This document shows positions 41,035-50,704 of a DNA stretch of 64,000 nt, piece after piece. The DNA is taken from NCBI RefSeq assembly GCF_024380015.1, contig NZ_CP101508.1:2666902-2730901 (forward strand), given 5' to 3'. Position 1 is the first letter of the stretch, and every line of letters begins with the position of its first letter. The stretch comes from Photobacterium atrarenae (lineage in GTDB: Bacteria; Pseudomonadota; Gammaproteobacteria; Enterobacterales; Vibrionaceae). The translations under genes and the position numbers were made by a program. The notes beneath the pieces were generated by a model, which was given only the letters and a program-made list of their open reading frames with translations, searched no databases and was not told the origin of the DNA.

Positions 41035-42075
41035 CTATTTTGCCAAGCCTAAACGCTTCAGATCCTGCTGTACAATCGCGGCCGAGAGCGGGACATAGCC
41101 GTCTTTTTCAACGATGTGCTGACCTTCACCGGAGAGCACATAGCGAATAAACTCTGCCTGCAAGGGCGGCATGGGCTCATTTGGATGCTTGTTGACATAA
41201 ATATAGAGATACCGCGCCAGCGGGTAACGACCACTGAGCGAATTCTCAATCGTCGCTTCAACATAATCGTTCCCTTCCCGCGCAACCGGGATCGCCCTGA
41301 TCCCCGTCGTTTTATAGCCAATCCCGGAATAACCGATCGCGTTGAGCGAACTGGACACCGACTGCACTACCGATGCCGATCCGGGTTGCTCATTGACGTT
41401 ATTGCGAAAATCCCCCTGGCATAGCGCACGCTGTTTAAAGAAACCATAAGTGCCCGACACCGAATTGCGACCGAACAGCTGGATCCGTCTCGCCTCCCAG
41501 CTCCCGCTCAATCCCAGCAGCCCCCAACGGGTGATAGGCGTAGTACCGCCGCAACGCAATGTCCGCGAATAAACCGCATCGAGCTGGGCGAAATTAATCC
41601 CCTGCAATGGATTATCTTCATGCACAAACACCGCCAGCGCATCAATCGCCACCCGAACCGCCACCGGCTCATAGCCATACGCCTGCTCAAAAGCTTCAAT
41701 TTCCCGGGCTTTCATCTGCCGGCTCATCGGCCCCAGCTGCGCCGTCCCTTCAATCAATGCGGTCGGGGCAGTCGACGACCCCGCCGCCTGAACCTGGATA
41801 TTCACACCAGGATACAATCGCTTGAACTCTTCTGACCAATAGGTCATCAGGTTGGCAAAAGTATCGGACCCCACAGAGGACAGGTTTCCCGAGACGCCCC
41901 CCACTTTCTGGTAGGATTTCAAAGGACTTTCAATGGCTGGCTCAGCTGCATGGGCAACGCCCCCCCAGCCACTTGCCACCAGACAAACAGCAAGACGCAG
42001 CGCAACACGGCTGTAATGGATGAATCGGATATCGGCTCTCCTGCTAACTTTTAACAACAACGACAAAAGCGGCAT
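41035..42075 (-). CDS. pstS: PstS-like periplasmic phosphate-binding protein
   Basis: Phosphate-binding protein of the Pst system. A signal-like segment ([21 protein letters not shown], before about residue 43) is followed by [28 protein letters not shown] and [24 protein letters not shown], the phosphate-binding loops of the long Vibrio PstS form. I place the start at ATG 42075 (346 residues), since a longer reading would overlap phoR extensively. It lies 64 bases downstream of phoR and is not next to pstCAB. Confidence 0.87.
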   Translation of the reverse strand: MPLLSLLLKVSRRADIRFIHYSRVALRLAVCLVASGWGGVAHAAEPAIESPLKSYQKVGGVSGNLSSVGSDTFANLMTYWSEEFKRLYPGVNIQVQAAGSSTAPTALIEGTAQLGPMSRQMKAREIEAFEQAYGYEPVAVRVAIDALAVFVHEDNPLQGINFAQLDAVYSRTLRCGGTTPITRWGLLGLSGSWEARRIQLFGRNSVSGTYGFFKQRALCQGDFRNNVNEQPGSASVVQSVSSSLNAIGYSGIGYKTTGIRAIPVAREGNDYVEATIENSLSGRYPLARYLYIYVNKHPNEPMPPLQAEFIRYVLSGEGQHIVEKDGYVPLSAAIVQQDLKRLGLAK

Positions 42076-42139
42076 GAGATCCCCCGACGGGATCACTGCC
42101 GCTATCCTGGATTGAGTCACACCGGGCAATAACTGGCGA

Positions 42140-43444
42140 TCAGGCTGCCTCGGCCACCAGACGTTGCGGCAGGGTAAAGGCAAACGTACTGCCTTCCCCG
42201 ACCACACTTTCGATTTCCAAATGGGAGTCATGGTGGCTCAGCGCATGCTTGACGATAGCAAGGCCTAAGCCACTGCCGCCGGTTTCCCGCGAGCGGGCTT
42301 TATCCACCCGGTAGAACCGCTCCGTCAGCCGGTGAATATGCTGCGGCTCAATTCCCTGCCCCTTATCGGTCACTTCCAGCCGAGGACCGGCGGGCGAGCG
42401 ATACCAGCGCACCGCCACCTGGGCATTTTCCGGGGTATGTTTCACCGCATTGTACACCAGGTTGGATATCGCACTGCGCAGCTGATCTTCATCGCCAAGC
42501 ACCTTGAGCGATTGATCAACATCGAAGGTAAACAGCTGCTCATTGCCGCCGCTGAGCGAGATCGCTTCTTTTTCCAGAATATCCAGCATCGCCGGCACAT
42601 CAATGATCTCTTCCAACTCAATATTCGGCGCGGCTTCAATTTTCGACAGGGTCAGCAACTGCTCCACCAGCGAGTTCATTCGCAGCAACTGTTCGGTCAT
42701 CACCCCGTGCGCCTTATCCCACATCGGGCCGGCCAGCATTTCGGGATCCCGCGACATTTCCAGATAGCCCTGCAGCACGGTCATCGGTGTGCGCAGTTCA
42801 TGGGAGACATTGGCAAAAAAGTTACGACGCATGCCTTCGAGCTGCTTCACTTTGGAAACATCTCGCACCACCATCAGGTACTCCCCTTCGGTGTAACGCA
42901 TGATCCGCAGCTCCAGCGTGCGATCGTAGTTCAGCGGTGAGGTGATCTCCAGCGGCGTCTCAAACGACTGCTTGGCAAGGTAACGGACAAAGTCCGGGCT
43001 GCGGAGTAAATTACTGATCGGCTGCCCGGCATCATCCGGCCAGCGAAAGCCCAGCAGGTGCTGCGCCAGCTTGTTACACCAGACAATATTCCCTTCACTG
43101 CGAAAGACAACAACCGCATCAGGAAGGGATTCCGCACCATTTCGGAACCGGCGTATCAGGGTGGCCAGCTCTTTGCGACGGCGTCGGTTACGCTGCTGCA
43201 AACGGTAAATGCCGTTAAACAGCGGCTCCCAGCTACCGGAGCCGGAAGGCGGGGTCAGACTGCGCTCTTTCCACAGCCAGTTCGACATTTTCAGCTGATT
43301 GTGAAAATGCCAGATCAGCTGGATCCAGGTCGCCACCAGTAAAAACCAGGGCATGTAACCAAAAATCCAACCGAGTGCAATCCAGGGCAGGTAGAAAAAA
43401 GCCAGTTCCCAGACCAGCTTTTTCCACGACAGCCGTTCAACCAT
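42140..43444 (-). CDS. phoR: PhoR, phosphate sensor histidine kinase
   Basis: A 434-residue membrane kinase that phosphorylates PhoB when phosphate is low. Two N-terminal membrane helices (about 8-50), a PAS domain (95-190), the phospho-acceptor HisKA helix in [13 protein letters not shown], and the HATPase with [13 protein letters not shown] near 390-402. The start is ATG 43444, which has GGAG six bases upstream and aligns with E. coli PhoR; an in-frame ATG at 43462 is less likely. Follows phoB. Confidence 0.96.
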   Translation of the reverse strand: MVERLSWKKLVWELAFFYLPWIALGWIFGYMPWFLLVATWIQLIWHFHNQLKMSNWLWKERSLTPPSGSGSWEPLFNGIYRLQQRNRRRRKELATLIRRFRNGAESLPDAVVVFRSEGNIVWCNKLAQHLLGFRWPDDAGQPISNLLRSPDFVRYLAKQSFETPLEITSPLNYDRTLELRIMRYTEGEYLMVVRDVSKVKQLEGMRRNFFANVSHELRTPMTVLQGYLEMSRDPEMLAGPMWDKAHGVMTEQLLRMNSLVEQLLTLSKIEAAPNIELEEIIDVPAMLDILEKEAISLSGGNEQLFTFDVDQSLKVLGDEDQLRSAISNLVYNAVKHTPENAQVAVRWYRSPAGPRLEVTDKGQGIEPQHIHRLTERFYRVDKARSRETGGSGLGLAIVKHALSHHDSHLEIESVVGEGSTFAFTLPQRLVAEAA

Positions 43445-43516
43445 TGATGACTCCATTGACACAGCTGCCCGGGGGCCCTGCTGTGTTCAAACTATAGATG
43501 CAGTGTAAGCTCCCGC

Positions 43517-44206
43517 TCAGGTGCGGGTTGAGAAGCGGTAGCCGGCACCACGTACCGTCTGCACCATCTTGTCATGACCCGTATTTTCCAGCGCTTTACG
43601 CAGGCGACGAATGTGAACATCCACCGTGCGGTCTTCGACATAAACGTTGGTGCCCCAGACGTTGTTCAGCAGTTGCTCACGGCTGTACACCCGCTCCTGG
43701 TGAGTCATGAAGAAGTGCAGCATCTTGAACTCGGTCGGCCCCATATCAAGCTGCTCTTCATTCGAGGTCACCCGGTGAGAGACCGGATCCAGCTTCAATC
43801 CCTGTACGTCAATCACGTCATCCAGGGAAGTCGGGGAAACCCGGCGCATCACGGCTTTGAGGCGTGCCATCAGCTCTTTCGGAGAGAAAGGTTTGGTGAT
43901 GTAATCGTCAGCACCAGCCTCCAGGCCGCGGACTTTATCTTCTTCTTCGCCACGAGCCGTCAGCATCACAATCGGGATCTGGCGGGTCATTTCGTCACGC
44001 TTCAAATGCTTGATCAGATTGATCCCAGAGCCGCCCGGCAACATCCAGTCCAAAACGACCAGTTCCGGATAAGGTTCGCAAAGCTTGTCCAGCGCTGTGT
44101 CATAATCTTCGGCTTCAATGGCCTCGTAGCCCTTCTGTTCGAGGACGAAACACAGCATCTCGCGGATCGGCGCTTCGTCTTCTACAACAAGAATCCGTCT
44201 AACCAT
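43517..44206 (-). CDS. phoB: PhoB, phosphate response regulator
   Basis: A 229-residue OmpR-family regulator. The receiver domain has phosphoacceptor D53 ([10 protein letters not shown]) and the acidic pair E10/D11; the winged helix DNA-binding domain begins near residue 125. Same length as E. coli PhoB. A Pho box 55-72 bases upstream indicates positive autoregulation of phoB-phoR-pstS. Confidence 0.98.
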   Translation of the reverse strand: MVRRILVVEDEAPIREMLCFVLEQKGYEAIEAEDYDTALDKLCEPYPELVVLDWMLPGGSGINLIKHLKRDEMTRQIPIVMLTARGEEEDKVRGLEAGADDYITKPFSPKELMARLKAVMRRVSPTSLDDVIDVQGLKLDPVSHRVTSNEEQLDMGPTEFKMLHFFMTHQERVYSREQLLNNVWGTNVYVEDRTVDVHIRRLRKALENTGHDKMVQTVRGAGYRFSTRT

Positions 44207-44260
44207 AATGATTCATACCTAATAGTTGTTGTCTGTCGAGCGACATTATGTGTTCTTATT

Positions 44261-44278
44261 ATGACACTTTTGTGACTT
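44261..44278 (-). promoter_or_regulatory. Pho box upstream of phoB
   Basis: On the minus strand AAGTCACAAAAGTGTCAT: AAGTCAC and GTGTCAT repeats separated by AAAA. A CATAAT -10 (44245-44250) lies ten bases downstream. Less perfect than the pstC box but with the correct geometry. Confidence 0.75.
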
Positions 44279-44285
44279 TTTACGA

Positions 44286-44329
44286 TAAAAAGCGCATCTC
44301 ACCGGCAGGCAGTACCAGTGAAGATGCGT
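44286..44329 (-). terminator. Terminator of sbcDC
   Basis: On the minus strand CGCATCTTCACTGG pairs with CCGGTGAGATGCG around a nine-base loop, then five T residues. It separates sbcC from the phoB promoter. Confidence 0.75.
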
Positions 44330-44381
44330 TGCGCGTTTTCCGAAATGTTTTTTGATTTATCAGTCAGTTATAAATCCAAGG

Positions 44382-47300
44382 TTACCCTTTGACTGAAATC
44401 CGGCTACGACCGCCCCCCTGAGCCTCAACGGCGACCTGTACCCCGATGCGCTCCACCAGGGTTCCGACATGTGAGATCACCCCAATCTGGCGGCCATCAG
44501 CCTGCAGGGCATCCAGACAAGCCAGCGCCATCTCCAGGCTATCCGGATCCAGGGTGCCGAATCCCTCATCGATAAACAGCGAGCCCAGCTGGCGAGTATC
44601 GGCAGCCAGAGAGGCCAGCGCCAGCGCCAAGGCCAGCGACACCAGGAAGCTTTCACCGCCGGAGAGCGACTCCACACTGCGCACCTCATCACCCATATCA
44701 TGGTCGATCACCTGCAGTGCCAGCGGACTACCCGGCACCGGTTGCAGGGCATAGCGCGGTGCCAGATCCTGCAGGTGCTCATTGGCCAGCAGCACCAGTT
44801 GCTGCAAAGTCAGCCCCTGGGCCAGGGTGCGGAACTTATTGCCGGTCGCCGAGCCAATCAATTCGCTCATTTTCAGCCACAACTCCGTTTGCGCCTGCTG
44901 GCGACCCAGCGCCTCGGTCAGCGCCCCGGCCTGCTGCTCCGCCTGCTCGCCCTGGACCAATCGCTGCCGGTGCTGGAACAACTGCTCCTCCTTCGCCTGC
45001 TTTTGTTGCTGCCACGCGTCCAGCTGCTCGGCCTGCCCGGCGGCATCCTCGCTGAGCTCATGGCGGGCAAACCAGGCCCGGGCCTGCTCGGCCTGCGCCT
45101 GGTGATCCGCCACCGCCTGCTCTCGCTCAACCAGCAAGGTCTGCGCCGCAGAGACCGCCTGCTCAATCGCTTTGAGCGCCTGACGCTCCTCGGCCAGCCA
45201 GCGCTCTTCTTTGCTCAGCAATTGCATCAACTGGTGCTCATTGAGCCCCAGTTTCTGCTGCCAGTCGAGCCAGCGCCGAACGACTTCGCGATGCTGGGCC
45301 TGGGTCTCCAGGAGCTGCTGCTGACTGCTGTTTCGGGTCGACTCCGCGGCCGCCAGCGCTTCACCGGCCTGGCGCTGTTTCGCCTCAGTCTCGCCCAGAC
45401 GTTGCTGCGCGGTATCAATCGCCGTTTTATGACTGTACTCAAGCCGCTCAAGATCGGACTCCCCTACCAGCGCCTGCCGCTGCTGCCACAACTCGGTGGC
45501 CTGCTGGCGCAGCCCTCCCGCCTTGTGCTGTCCCTCGCTCAGCTGCTGTTGTATCGCACTCAGGGCTGTACTGCATTCCGCCAGTTGCGGCGCCAGCGCT
45601 GCCAGTTGCTTCTCGGTGTCTTGCAATGCCTGCTGGTTGTTCAGGAACTGCTCAACCTGATATTTCAGCTGCTGGATATATTGTTCGGCACCGTGCTGGC
45701 GCAGCATGTCCAGCCACTGATCATTGCCGTACTGTTCATTCAGCGCCCTGGCGCGGGCATCCAGGATCTCATGCTGGGTGTCGCTCTGCTCATCCAGCGA
45801 CGCGAGACGGCTCTGCCACTGGGTGGCGCTCTGCTCCAGCTGATGCTGAATTTCCTTCAGCTCGCCCTCGCCCTGCTGCACCTGCTGTAACTGCTGTTGC
45901 AGTTGACGTACCTGGCGGATCTGAACCTGGCGCAGCTCCAGGCTGTGCTGCAACTGTTGCAGCTCCTGGTGGGCCAGTTCAACATCCTGCTGCCAGCGCT
46001 GCATCTGCTGCTCCAGCACCTCGTGCTCGCTGTCTTGGTGCAGGCACTCCAAACCTGATAAGTGGCTGAACTGAGTGGTCAGTTGATCGAACAGCTGCGC
46101 AATAAAGCGCTCAAATTGCTGTATCTCATGACCGAGCACCTGCAGACGCTGCTGGCACTGCGGCAACTGTTGCAACAAGTGCTGACGCTCTCCTTCCCCC
46201 GCCTGTCGCTGCTGGGCCAGGGTCTGCAACCGCTGGCGCAACGAGTGCAGCATCCCTTCCACCGCCGGGTGCTGCTCGGCATAAGGATGATCCAGCGCGC
46301 CGCACAATGGGCAAGGCTCATCGTCCTTGAGCTGGCTGCGGTATTCGCTCAGATTCACCACCGCCAGACTCTGCTGATAAGCATGCTCCGCTTCCTGGTA
46401 TTGCGTCGCCAGTGTCGCCAGCTCCGGCTCCAGAACCGCCAACCGCTGCTCGGCCTGGTGCTGATAGTCCTGCCACTCTTGCAGCTCCCCTGCCAGCTTG
46501 GCTTTCTGCTGCAACGCCGTGCGCCACTCCCTGAGACCGGCCATTGCCTGATGCAGGGTGTCGCGCTGTTGCTGTAGCTCGCTGAAGCGTTGCTGCTCAT
46601 CATACTGAGCCTGCTCCAGCACTGCCGCGTCCTGCCCTTCGAGCTGCTCCTCGAGAGAAGCTCTTTGCTGCGACAGCGCCTGCATCTGCTGAGTCAGCAC
46701 CGCCGAGTCCCGCTGGTAACGCTGCTGCTCCAATTGGATTTGCTGCTTTTCCTGGCTCAACCGTGCCAGAGTGCGGTGAGCACTCAGGTACTGGTCCAGG
46801 TTATCCAGCACCGGCTGGTACTGCTCGGCCACCCCGGCCAGCTCCCGGTCGCGATCCAGCATCAGCGCCAGGCGCTGCTGGCGTTGATGCAACTGTTGCT
46901 GTTGCTGCTGATAATCCTGCTGGCGCTGCTGGTGCTCGGCCAGAGTCTGCGCCTGCTGCCGGGTGTCGTTCTCAATATCGCTCAGCTGTTGCTGCAAGCC
47001 ACGGTGCTGCAAGTCGATGGCCGCGGCCTGTTTTAGTTTCGGCTCCAGCGCCTGCCACGCCTGCTGTGCCTCCGTCAATTTTTGCTTGGCAGCCTGCACC
47101 GCACCATCGCTGTCGAGCAATACCTGCTGGTTGTGCTGTTTGGCCTGCTCGGCCTGCGCCAGCGCTTTTTCCAGCCGCGAAAGCTGAAGCTGGGTGTGCT
47201 GCAACTGGGAAAAATCAGCTGCTGCCGGCTGGGCTTGCTCTATAGCGCTCAACTGCGCATAGCGCGGCGCTGCCTCAGTCTGCGCCTGCTGCGCGCTCGC

Positions 47301-48152
47301 CAGAGCCTCGCGGGCCTCTGCCACCCGGCTCGCCAGCAGGGCGTCATGACTCAGCACCTGACGATGGCCCGCCAGCGCATTGATCTGCTCATCCAACTGG
47401 CTGATCGCCTCCTTGAGGGCTGTCACCTCCTCACTGAGCTGCTGCTTTTCTTCCTCGCTCAGCAACGCAATATCGCCCAGCTTGGCCTGCAACTGCTCGA
47501 GCTGCTGTTTTTCTTTCCGTGCCCGCTCGTAAGCTGCCACAGACAAGCGGCCATAGATTTCGCCGCCGGTCATCCGCTCCAGCAGCGCGGCACGTTCATC
47601 GGCGCCGGCCTTAAGAAAAGCGGCAAACTCCCCCTGCGGCAACATCACTGCGCGGCGGAACTGATCAAACGTCAGGCCGATCAGCCTTTCAATCTCGTTC
47701 TGCAATTCCTGTTTTTTTCCGGCAAAGCGCTGCCCGGTTTCAATATTTTCCAGCCACTGCTCCGAGGCCTGGATCCGGCCATCCGCCCGGCCGCGGGCCC
47801 GGCGCACCGACCAGTGCGCCCGCCAGTGGGTGCCGTCGTTAGCCACAAAGTCCACCTCAGCAAACCCGTCGGCCTTACCACGCGAGAGAATGCTGCGCAC
47901 ATCATTGGCCTTGATCCGCCCGGCATCGTCATCGCGGCCGATTTCGGCATCATTTTTCTTGTTCGACTGCAGGCGGGGGATGCGGTCATACAACGCCAGG
48001 CAGATGGCATCGAGCAGGGTTGATTTGCCGGCCCCGGTTTTACCGGTAATGGCAAACAGACCAGCATCGCCCAGCCGGCCATTGGCAAAATCTATCTCGA
48101 ATTTGTGTTGTAAACTGGCGAGATTCTCGCCTCGTAGCGCTAAAATTTTCAT
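44382..48152 (-). CDS. sbcC: SbcC, SMC-like subunit of the SbcCD nuclease
   Basis: 1256 residues. With SbcD it cleaves hairpins and protein-blocked DNA ends. ATPase halves sit at the ends: Walker A GKTGAGKST (37-45), signature SLSGGES (1162-1168) and Walker B LFIDE near 1192-1196. The middle is a very glutamine-rich antiparallel coiled coil with the zinc hook CPLC (C614, C617). Longer than E. coli SbcC (1048), mainly in the coiled coil. The high Gln and Leu content produces long antisense reading frames that are not genes. It follows sbcD by 116 bases. Confidence 0.94.
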   Translation of the reverse strand: MKILALRGENLASLQHKFEIDFANGRLGDAGLFAITGKTGAGKSTLLDAICLALYDRIPRLQSNKKNDAEIGRDDDAGRIKANDVRSILSRGKADGFAEVDFVANDGTHWRAHWSVRRARGRADGRIQASEQWLENIETGQRFAGKKQELQNEIERLIGLTFDQFRRAVMLPQGEFAAFLKAGADERAALLERMTGGEIYGRLSVAAYERARKEKQQLEQLQAKLGDIALLSEEEKQQLSEEVTALKEAISQLDEQINALAGHRQVLSHDALLASRVAEAREALASAQQAQTEAAPRYAQLSAIEQAQPAAADFSQLQHTQLQLSRLEKALAQAEQAKQHNQQVLLDSDGAVQAAKQKLTEAQQAWQALEPKLKQAAAIDLQHRGLQQQLSDIENDTRQQAQTLAEHQQRQQDYQQQQQQLHQRQQRLALMLDRDRELAGVAEQYQPVLDNLDQYLSAHRTLARLSQEKQQIQLEQQRYQRDSAVLTQQMQALSQQRASLEEQLEGQDAAVLEQAQYDEQQRFSELQQQRDTLHQAMAGLREWRTALQQKAKLAGELQEWQDYQHQAEQRLAVLEPELATLATQYQEAEHAYQQSLAVVNLSEYRSQLKDDEPCPLCGALDHPYAEQHPAVEGMLHSLRQRLQTLAQQRQAGEGERQHLLQQLPQCQQRLQVLGHEIQQFERFIAQLFDQLTTQFSHLSGLECLHQDSEHEVLEQQMQRWQQDVELAHQELQQLQHSLELRQVQIRQVRQLQQQLQQVQQGEGELKEIQHQLEQSATQWQSRLASLDEQSDTQHEILDARARALNEQYGNDQWLDMLRQHGAEQYIQQLKYQVEQFLNNQQALQDTEKQLAALAPQLAECSTALSAIQQQLSEGQHKAGGLRQQATELWQQRQALVGESDLERLEYSHKTAIDTAQQRLGETEAKQRQAGEALAAAESTRNSSQQQLLETQAQHREVVRRWLDWQQKLGLNEHQLMQLLSKEERWLAEERQALKAIEQAVSAAQTLLVEREQAVADHQAQAEQARAWFARHELSEDAAGQAEQLDAWQQQKQAKEEQLFQHRQRLVQGEQAEQQAGALTEALGRQQAQTELWLKMSELIGSATGNKFRTLAQGLTLQQLVLLANEHLQDLAPRYALQPVPGSPLALQVIDHDMGDEVRSVESLSGGESFLVSLALALALASLAADTRQLGSLFIDEGFGTLDPDSLEMALACLDALQADGRQIGVISHVGTLVERIGVQVAVEAQGGGRSRISVKG

Positions 48153-48268
48153 GGTGATTTTGATCCACGACTGTCGGTTACCGCTTCTGGTTTACCGCTT
48201 GTTGTTCTTGTTTTTGAAGAGAGGTTTTCATCCCGTTTGGAGCTGTCATTGTCGCTGCTGACGACCAC

Positions 48269-49504
48269 TCAAAGCTCTTGCTCTTCCAACTGGATCAGCA
48301 GGCTCTCAAACGCCGAGGCCATCGCCTGATCCGGGTCGCCGTCATATTTTTTGTTCCAGCTCAGGGCGAACACCTGCTGCGGCGACACATCAGATAACCG
48401 GCGGTGCTCCAGTGTTTCCTGCTGTGTTTGCTGGCGGTAATGCGGGGTAATTTTGGCCAGCCGGACCGCCTTGCCTTCCAGTGCCGTCAGCACTTTTTCG
48501 CGCAACAGGGCCTGAGGCTTATCGAGCAACACATGCACTTCAAGAAACGGCTGCTGCTCGCGCGGCGCGTCATCAACCTGCAGCGCCGACAGTTCCTCGA
48601 GCACCTGCTCGAGCGGCGCCGGCGAGGCCGGGACTTTGAGCATATCGACCGCCCGCGGCACGGCAATCGGGGTGATCTCACTCACCTGCGCGCCGTCAAG
48701 TTCCACCAACACCACCTGGTGGTTATAGCCGCGCTCCGACATCGACAGCGGCAACGGCGAGCCGCTGTAGCGAATGTGCTCCTGTTTGGCGACCCGCTGC
48801 GCCAGGTGGAGGTGGCCCAGGGCGACATAACTGATGTCGTCAGCAAAAATCGAGGCTGGCAGCGCATGCTGGTTGCCGCCGAGCACCCGGCGCTCCGACA
48901 TCTCGGATATCTTGCCTGAGGCCATATAAGCATGTCCCATCCCGATCAACGCCTGATGATCCGCTTTCTGCGCCCGCGCTGCGTCGGTCATCTCCCGGTA
49001 GAGCACTTCAACCCCTTTGATCAGGCGATCCTCATCCGGGCCTAAATCCTCAGTACGCAGATCGGCACTGCGCAGGAAAGGCACCGCCAGCACCCAGGCC
49101 GCCTGGTCGCCGTGCTGATCGGTCAGCGGCACCAGCATGCGCTGGTGATCCAGCTTACCGTCCGCATCACGGTGGATCCCGCCCACCATATGCAGATCGA
49201 ATGCTTTGAGCAATTCATGGGGCGCATCGAGCTTGCTCGGCGAGTCATGGTTACCGCCAATCATCACCACATTCAGTTGCGGCATAGTTTTCGCCAGCCG
49301 GGCCAGAAAGCGGTATAGCATCCGCCAGGCGCTGGCCGGCGGGTTGGCAGTATCAAAAATATCCCCGGCCACCAGCAGGGCGTCGACCTGGTGGTGCTCC
49401 AGGGTGTCAGCCAGCCAGTCGAGGAAAGCCTGGTGCTCAACATCACGTTGATAGCCATGCAGTTGATGGCCAAGGTGCCAGTCGGAAGTATGGAGAATCT
49501 TCAT
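48269..49504 (-). CDS. sbcD: SbcD, Mre11-type nuclease subunit
   Basis: A 411-residue calcineurin-fold phosphoesterase with Mn-binding residues D8 and H10 (SDWHLGH), D48 (GDIFD) and N85-H86 (GGNHDS). The start is ATG 49504, which gives the family N-terminus MKILHTSDWHLG; a longer upstream reading is not conserved. Upstream of sbcC in the same unit. It ends in a C-terminal capping domain that binds SbcC coiled coil bases. Confidence 0.95.
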   Translation of the reverse strand: MKILHTSDWHLGHQLHGYQRDVEHQAFLDWLADTLEHHQVDALLVAGDIFDTANPPASAWRMLYRFLARLAKTMPQLNVVMIGGNHDSPSKLDAPHELLKAFDLHMVGGIHRDADGKLDHQRMLVPLTDQHGDQAAWVLAVPFLRSADLRTEDLGPDEDRLIKGVEVLYREMTDAARAQKADHQALIGMGHAYMASGKISEMSERRVLGGNQHALPASIFADDISYVALGHLHLAQRVAKQEHIRYSGSPLPLSMSERGYNHQVVLVELDGAQVSEITPIAVPRAVDMLKVPASPAPLEQVLEELSALQVDDAPREQQPFLEVHVLLDKPQALLREKVLTALEGKAVRLAKITPHYRQQTQQETLEHRRLSDVSPQQVFALSWNKKYDGDPDQAMASAFESLLIQLEEQEL

Positions 49505-49669
49505 CGTCGAAACGGGTTTCTCATCAGGAAAACTGCACCCGATTGTACCTGACTCCACAGTTTTCCCAACCCCGAAACCGGTCCGTTTGATGTCAGAAAA
49601 TCTGCGACAAATCGCATCCGATGCAATAAGATTGTCAACCCAATGCTCAACCTAGGATGTGTAACTTCC

Positions 49670-50584
49670 ATGATGTGGTTTAAAAACGTACTGACCTATC
49701 GCTTTAGCCGCGAGATCGACCTCAACCCGGATCAGCTGGAAAAACAGCTGGAAGAGTTTCGCTTTACCCCGTGCGGCAGCCAGGATATGCAGAAATTCGG
49801 CTGGGTCCACGCGCTGGGGAAGCACGGTGATCTATTCACCCATGTCGTTGGTGACAGCATTCTGATCTGCGCCCGCAAGGAAGAGAAAATGCTGCCGGCT
49901 TCGGTGATTAAAGAGTCGCTGAGCGAGAAAGTCGAAGCAATGGAAGTCGAGCAGGGTCGTAAGCTGAAGAAAAGCGAAAAAGACACCCTGAAAGATGAGA
50001 TTGTGATGGACTTGCTGCCACGCGCCTTCAGCCGTCGCCAGCAAACCTATGCCCTGATCATGCCAAAACAAGGCTTCATCCTGGTCGATGCCGGGAGCTT
50101 CAAGAAAGCCGAAGATCTGCTGGCGCTGCTGCGTAAATCGATCGGCAGCCTGCCGGTGGTCCCGGTGACCGCCGAAAAACCAGCCGAGCTGACCATGACC
50201 GAGTGGGTTCGCTCCGGCACTTCGCCGAACGGCTTTACCATCGGTGAAGAAGCCGAGCTGAAAGCCATCCTGGAAGAAGGCGGCGTGATCCGCTGTAAGC
50301 AGCAGGATCTGAGCTGTGACGAAATCCTGGCCCATATCGAAGCCGACAAGATGGTGACCAAACTGGCGATCAACTGGCAGGACCGGATTGATTTCGTCCT
50401 CGGGGAAGATTTGTCGCTCAAGCGCCTGAAGTTCGCCGATGAACTCAAAGATCAGAATGAAGATATCGACCGTGACGATGTGGCGCAACGCATTGACGCC
50501 GATCTGTCACTGATGGCCGGTGAATTCTCAGCCTTCCTGCCGAACCTGTTCGACGAGCTGGGCGGTCTGGAAGCCAAAGCTTAA
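49670..50584 (+). CDS. rdgC: RdgC, recombination-associated DNA-binding protein
   Basis: A ring-forming DNA-binding protein that inhibits RecA and associates with nucleoid DNA. Length 304 from ATG 49670, or 303 from 49673, equal to E. coli RdgC. Family motifs FTPCGSQDM (near 30-38), ICARKEEK and [21 protein letters not shown] are present. An upstream in-frame start at 49643 would add nine non-conserved residues. Divergent from sbcDC, so two DNA metabolism units share a short promoter region. Confidence 0.95.
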   Translation: MMWFKNVLTYRFSREIDLNPDQLEKQLEEFRFTPCGSQDMQKFGWVHALGKHGDLFTHVVGDSILICARKEEKMLPASVIKESLSEKVEAMEVEQGRKLKKSEKDTLKDEIVMDLLPRAFSRRQQTYALIMPKQGFILVDAGSFKKAEDLLALLRKSIGSLPVVPVTAEKPAELTMTEWVRSGTSPNGFTIGEEAELKAILEEGGVIRCKQQDLSCDEILAHIEADKMVTKLAINWQDRIDFVLGEDLSLKRLKFADELKDQNEDIDRDDVAQRIDADLSLMAGEFSAFLPNLFDELGGLEAKA

Positions 50585-50649
50585 CCGCCTCTTTATCCCC
50601 GTTTCCATTGCCTTTGTGGGTGGGATCACAGTAAAATCCCGCCTCAACT

Positions 50650-50669
50650 CCGCATCCCAGGAGATGCGG
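50650..50669. repeat. Small inverted repeat upstream of trhP
   Basis: CCGCATC and GATGCGG (7 bp) around CCAGGA, 36 bases before the trhP start. No T-run, so a leader hairpin rather than a terminator. Confidence 0.35.
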
Positions 50670-50704
50670 CCTGATTTGCAATCAGACACTGGATTATAAG
50701 AGCT

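Noticed and set aside
44446..48023. Long plus-strand reading frames opposite sbcC
   Set aside because: They arise from the glutamine and leucine-rich coiled coil of SbcC (CAG and CTG codons read in reverse), have low-complexity translations, no ribosome sites, and no recognisable domain.
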